In this document: piece by piece, positions 14,246 through 15,608 of the stretch
Layout of the letters: each line of letters opens with the position of its first letter
Numbering within the stretch: position 1 is the stretch's first letter
DNA from: CAZFYZ01 sp964523735
GTDB lineage: Bacteria > Armatimonadota > UBA5829
Direction: 5' to 3'
Assembly (NCBI GenBank): GCA_964523735.1
Contig: CAZFYZ010000092.1
Coordinates: 1-15,608 of the forward strand
DNA length: 15,608 nt
Position numbers and translations under genes: made by a program
Notes under the pieces: model-generated
What the model was told of the DNA's origin: nothing
The model's database searches: none
Seen by the model: the letters and a program-made list of their open reading frames with translations, nothing else

Positions 14246-15280
14246 ATGAGCGACAAGGTATTGCTGAAAGATAGAGTGTCGGACTTCCTCAAGGCGCTTG
14301 AGGGCAAGTTCACGGTGGTTGCACCGGTCGAGCGTAAGGGCGCGCCGGCGGAGTTCAAGGAACTGTCGCCGGGCGACCAGCCCATACTCGACGGCAGCCA
14401 GATGATGCTGACGCCCAAGGACTACCTCCTTCCGCGTTACGAGGTGCTGATCAAGGTCTCCACCAAGCCCGGCGAGACCAAGGTCGAGTCGGTGATCCCC
14501 GAGGACAAGCCCCGGGTGATGCTCGGCGCCTGGCTGCCGGATGCTCAGGCGATCCAGGTCCTCGATCGGGTCTTCCTGGACAAGCAGTTCAAGGACCCGT
14601 ATTACTCGGCTCGGCGCGAGTCCACGCTGCTTGTGGCGGTGATCCCAGCCGAGATGCGCTGGAGCTGGTTCTGCAGCTCTACCGACGATGTGGAAACCTG
14701 GAAGTCCTCCGTCGACGCGATTATGTATGACCTCGGCGACCGGTTCTACGTCGAAGTCACGTCCGACAAAGGCCAGGTCGTTGCCGATGCGGCATCGTCC
14801 GACCCGACCGACGACGAAACGGCTAAGAAGACCGCGCTGTGGGAGAAGTTCAAGACCCACAACGTACTGCCGTTTGCCGACGAGAAGCTCTACGAGCGCC
14901 TCGCGTGGGACAACCCGGTGTGGGACGAGATCTCGACCAAGTGCATCTCCTGTGGGATGTGCAGCTACATGTGCCCGAGCTGCTCGTGCTTTGATATGCA
15001 GGACGAGACCAGCGGCGCATGTGTGGAGCGCTACCGGTGCCGCGACACCTGCCAATTCGAGGACTTCACGCTGATGGGTCACGGCCACAACCCTCGCGCG
15101 CAGGGCGTTCCCCGCTCCCGCCAACGGCTGATGCACAAGTTCAAGTATCAGCACGAACAGTTCGGCGTGGTCGGCTGCACCGGCTGCGGCAGGTGCGTTG
15201 AGCTGTGCCCTGTAAACGTCGATATCCGCGACGTTCTGACCAGGGTCTGCTCAACGAAGGAGCCTGAGCCGGCGGCATAA
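14246..15280 (+). CDS. AsrA/sulfhydrogenase-beta-like iron-sulfur protein
   Basis: The protein (344 residues) has the architecture of the AsrA / HydB (sulfhydrogenase beta) family: a long N-terminal domain of about 225 residues and a C-terminal two-[4Fe-4S] ferredoxin part. The first ligand set is C233-C236-C239-C243 with extra C246 and C248; then C259, C265 and C269 (YRCRDTCQF) and the family segment HNPRAQGVPRSRQRL; the second set is C311-C314-C317-C321 in GCTGCGRCVELCPVNVDI. In relatives it passes electrons between a flavin/NAD(P) subunit and a catalytic subunit. Here the FAD/NAD partner (FlxA, AsrB or HydG type) is not in the window. The ATG follows the repeat hairpin by 16 bases with only a weak GCGAG. 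Specific partner unknown. Confidence 0.85.
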   Translation: MSDKVLLKDRVSDFLKALEGKFTVVAPVERKGAPAEFKELSPGDQPILDGSQMMLTPKDYLLPRYEVLIKVSTKPGETKVESVIPEDKPRVMLGAWLPDAQAIQVLDRVFLDKQFKDPYYSARRESTLLVAVIPAEMRWSWFCSSTDDVETWKSSVDAIMYDLGDRFYVEVTSDKGQVVADAASSDPTDDETAKKTALWEKFKTHNVLPFADEKLYERLAWDNPVWDEISTKCISCGMCSYMCPSCSCFDMQDETSGACVERYRCRDTCQFEDFTLMGHGHNPRAQGVPRSRQRLMHKFKYQHEQFGVVGCTGCGRCVELCPVNVDIRDVLTRVCSTKEPEPAA

Positions 15281-15284
15281 GCCT

Positions 15285-15608
15285 ATGATGGAGCGCTTTC
15301 TACTCACACATCCTTGGATTCCGGCGCTCGTCTGGGCGGCGCTATTCTGCGGCGACTACTATCTAACACTCGTGGGAGCTAAGCTGAGGAATGCTCAAAC
15401 AGTCTTCACAATGGAGGGCAGTTACGAGCTGACCCCGCAGTACCAGAATGACATCGACAGCGCTAGGAAATTGAGTCCACGGTTTGCTACGTGGCTCATA
15501 CTCGGCGCTGCGATGCTGCTGCTTCCGTTGGCCTTCAAAGGCAGTGTCGAGGACTGGCTCTGGCCTTACGGAATGCTCATCGGTGGCTTTGTGGTACCCC
15601 AGGTTGCA
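15285..15608 (+). CDS. Membrane protein, partial at window end
   Basis: The frame opens at an ATGATG (15285 or 15288), four bases after the AsrA-like stop, and runs to the window edge without a stop (at least 108 residues). It starts MMERFLLTHPWIPAL, has a first helix near residues 10-30, a hydrophilic section (KLRNAQTVFTMEGSYEL), and helices near 66-82 and 92 onwards. It is likely co-transcribed with the iron-sulfur gene. I recognise no family; it is truncated by the window, not broken. Confidence 0.65.
   Translation, partial: MMERFLLTHPWIPALVWAALFCGDYYLTLVGAKLRNAQTVFTMEGSYELTPQYQNDIDSARKLSPRFATWLILGAAMLLLPLAFKGSVEDWLWPYGMLIGGFVVPQVA

Noticed and set aside
5432..15280. Methanogenic archaeal origin because of Hdr and MvhD
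   Set aside because: Bacterial-type signal peptides and sigma70-like promoters, no methanogenesis gene, and bacterial-type repeats; Hdr homologues are common in anaerobic bacteria.

Overview
The window is GC-rich bacterial DNA with every credible gene on the + strand. It suggests an uncultured, anaerobic or facultative bacterium. A secreted plant-polysaccharide-type glycosidase sits beside a cytosolic heterodisulfide-reductase (Hdr) electron-transfer cluster, and the gaps are full of short palindromic and pyrimidine-rich repeats. No methanogenesis gene is present and the genes carry bacterial signal peptides and sigma70-like promoters, so the Hdr proteins are most likely the bacterial flavin-based electron-bifurcation type. 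The style (an N-terminal jelly-roll-like domain on a secreted glycosidase, plus abundant GATAGC-, TTTCGCG- and CCCTCTCC-type repeats) recalls Armatimonadota or related phyla, but that is a guess from style, not a proven assignment.

Layout. 1-683: no gene; a degenerate tandem array of pyrimidine-rich units (about 171-549), then a good sigma70-like promoter (587-615) with a 14-bp palindrome just downstream. 684-5084: one giant secreted multidomain protein (jelly-roll-like, carboxypeptidase-regulatory-like, right-handed beta-helix, OB-like, GH36 alpha-galactosidase-type catalytic domain), closed by a strong hairpin at 5111-5143. 5221-5249: a second good promoter, followed by a repeat-filled leader. 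5432 to the window end: a long co-directional cluster in the order hdrC, GIY-YIG nuclease within palindromic repeats, hdrB, a small coiled-coil/beta-solenoid-like protein, three small membrane proteins, hdrA, a small membrane protein, a secreted protein, mvhD, an FrhB-like iron-sulfur protein, an AsrA/sulfhydrogenase-beta-like iron-sulfur protein, and a partial membrane protein.

How it may work together. HdrA carries the FAD and several [4Fe-4S] clusters; HdrB and HdrC form the disulfide-reducing or alternative acceptor arm; MvhD is the [2Fe-2S] adaptor that docks an electron input onto HdrA; the FrhB-like and AsrA-like proteins are plausible partners feeding or draining electrons, as in Flx-Hdr type complexes. 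No NAD(P)H-binding FlxA-like subunit and no hydrogenase large or small subunit is visible, so the true donor and acceptor must be encoded beyond the window or elsewhere.

The most unusual features are: (1) a 114-residue protein inside the Hdr cluster with a perfect heptad segment followed by four GD-motif repeats at an exact 22-residue period; (2) a duplicated 27-bp hairpin plus ribosome-binding-site module in front of two unrelated membrane-protein genes; (3) a GIY-YIG nuclease gene bracketed by two 92-bp palindromic repeats and separating hdrC from hdrB; and (4) several intergenic gaps filled by different repeat families, two of which supply the stop codon of the upstream gene.
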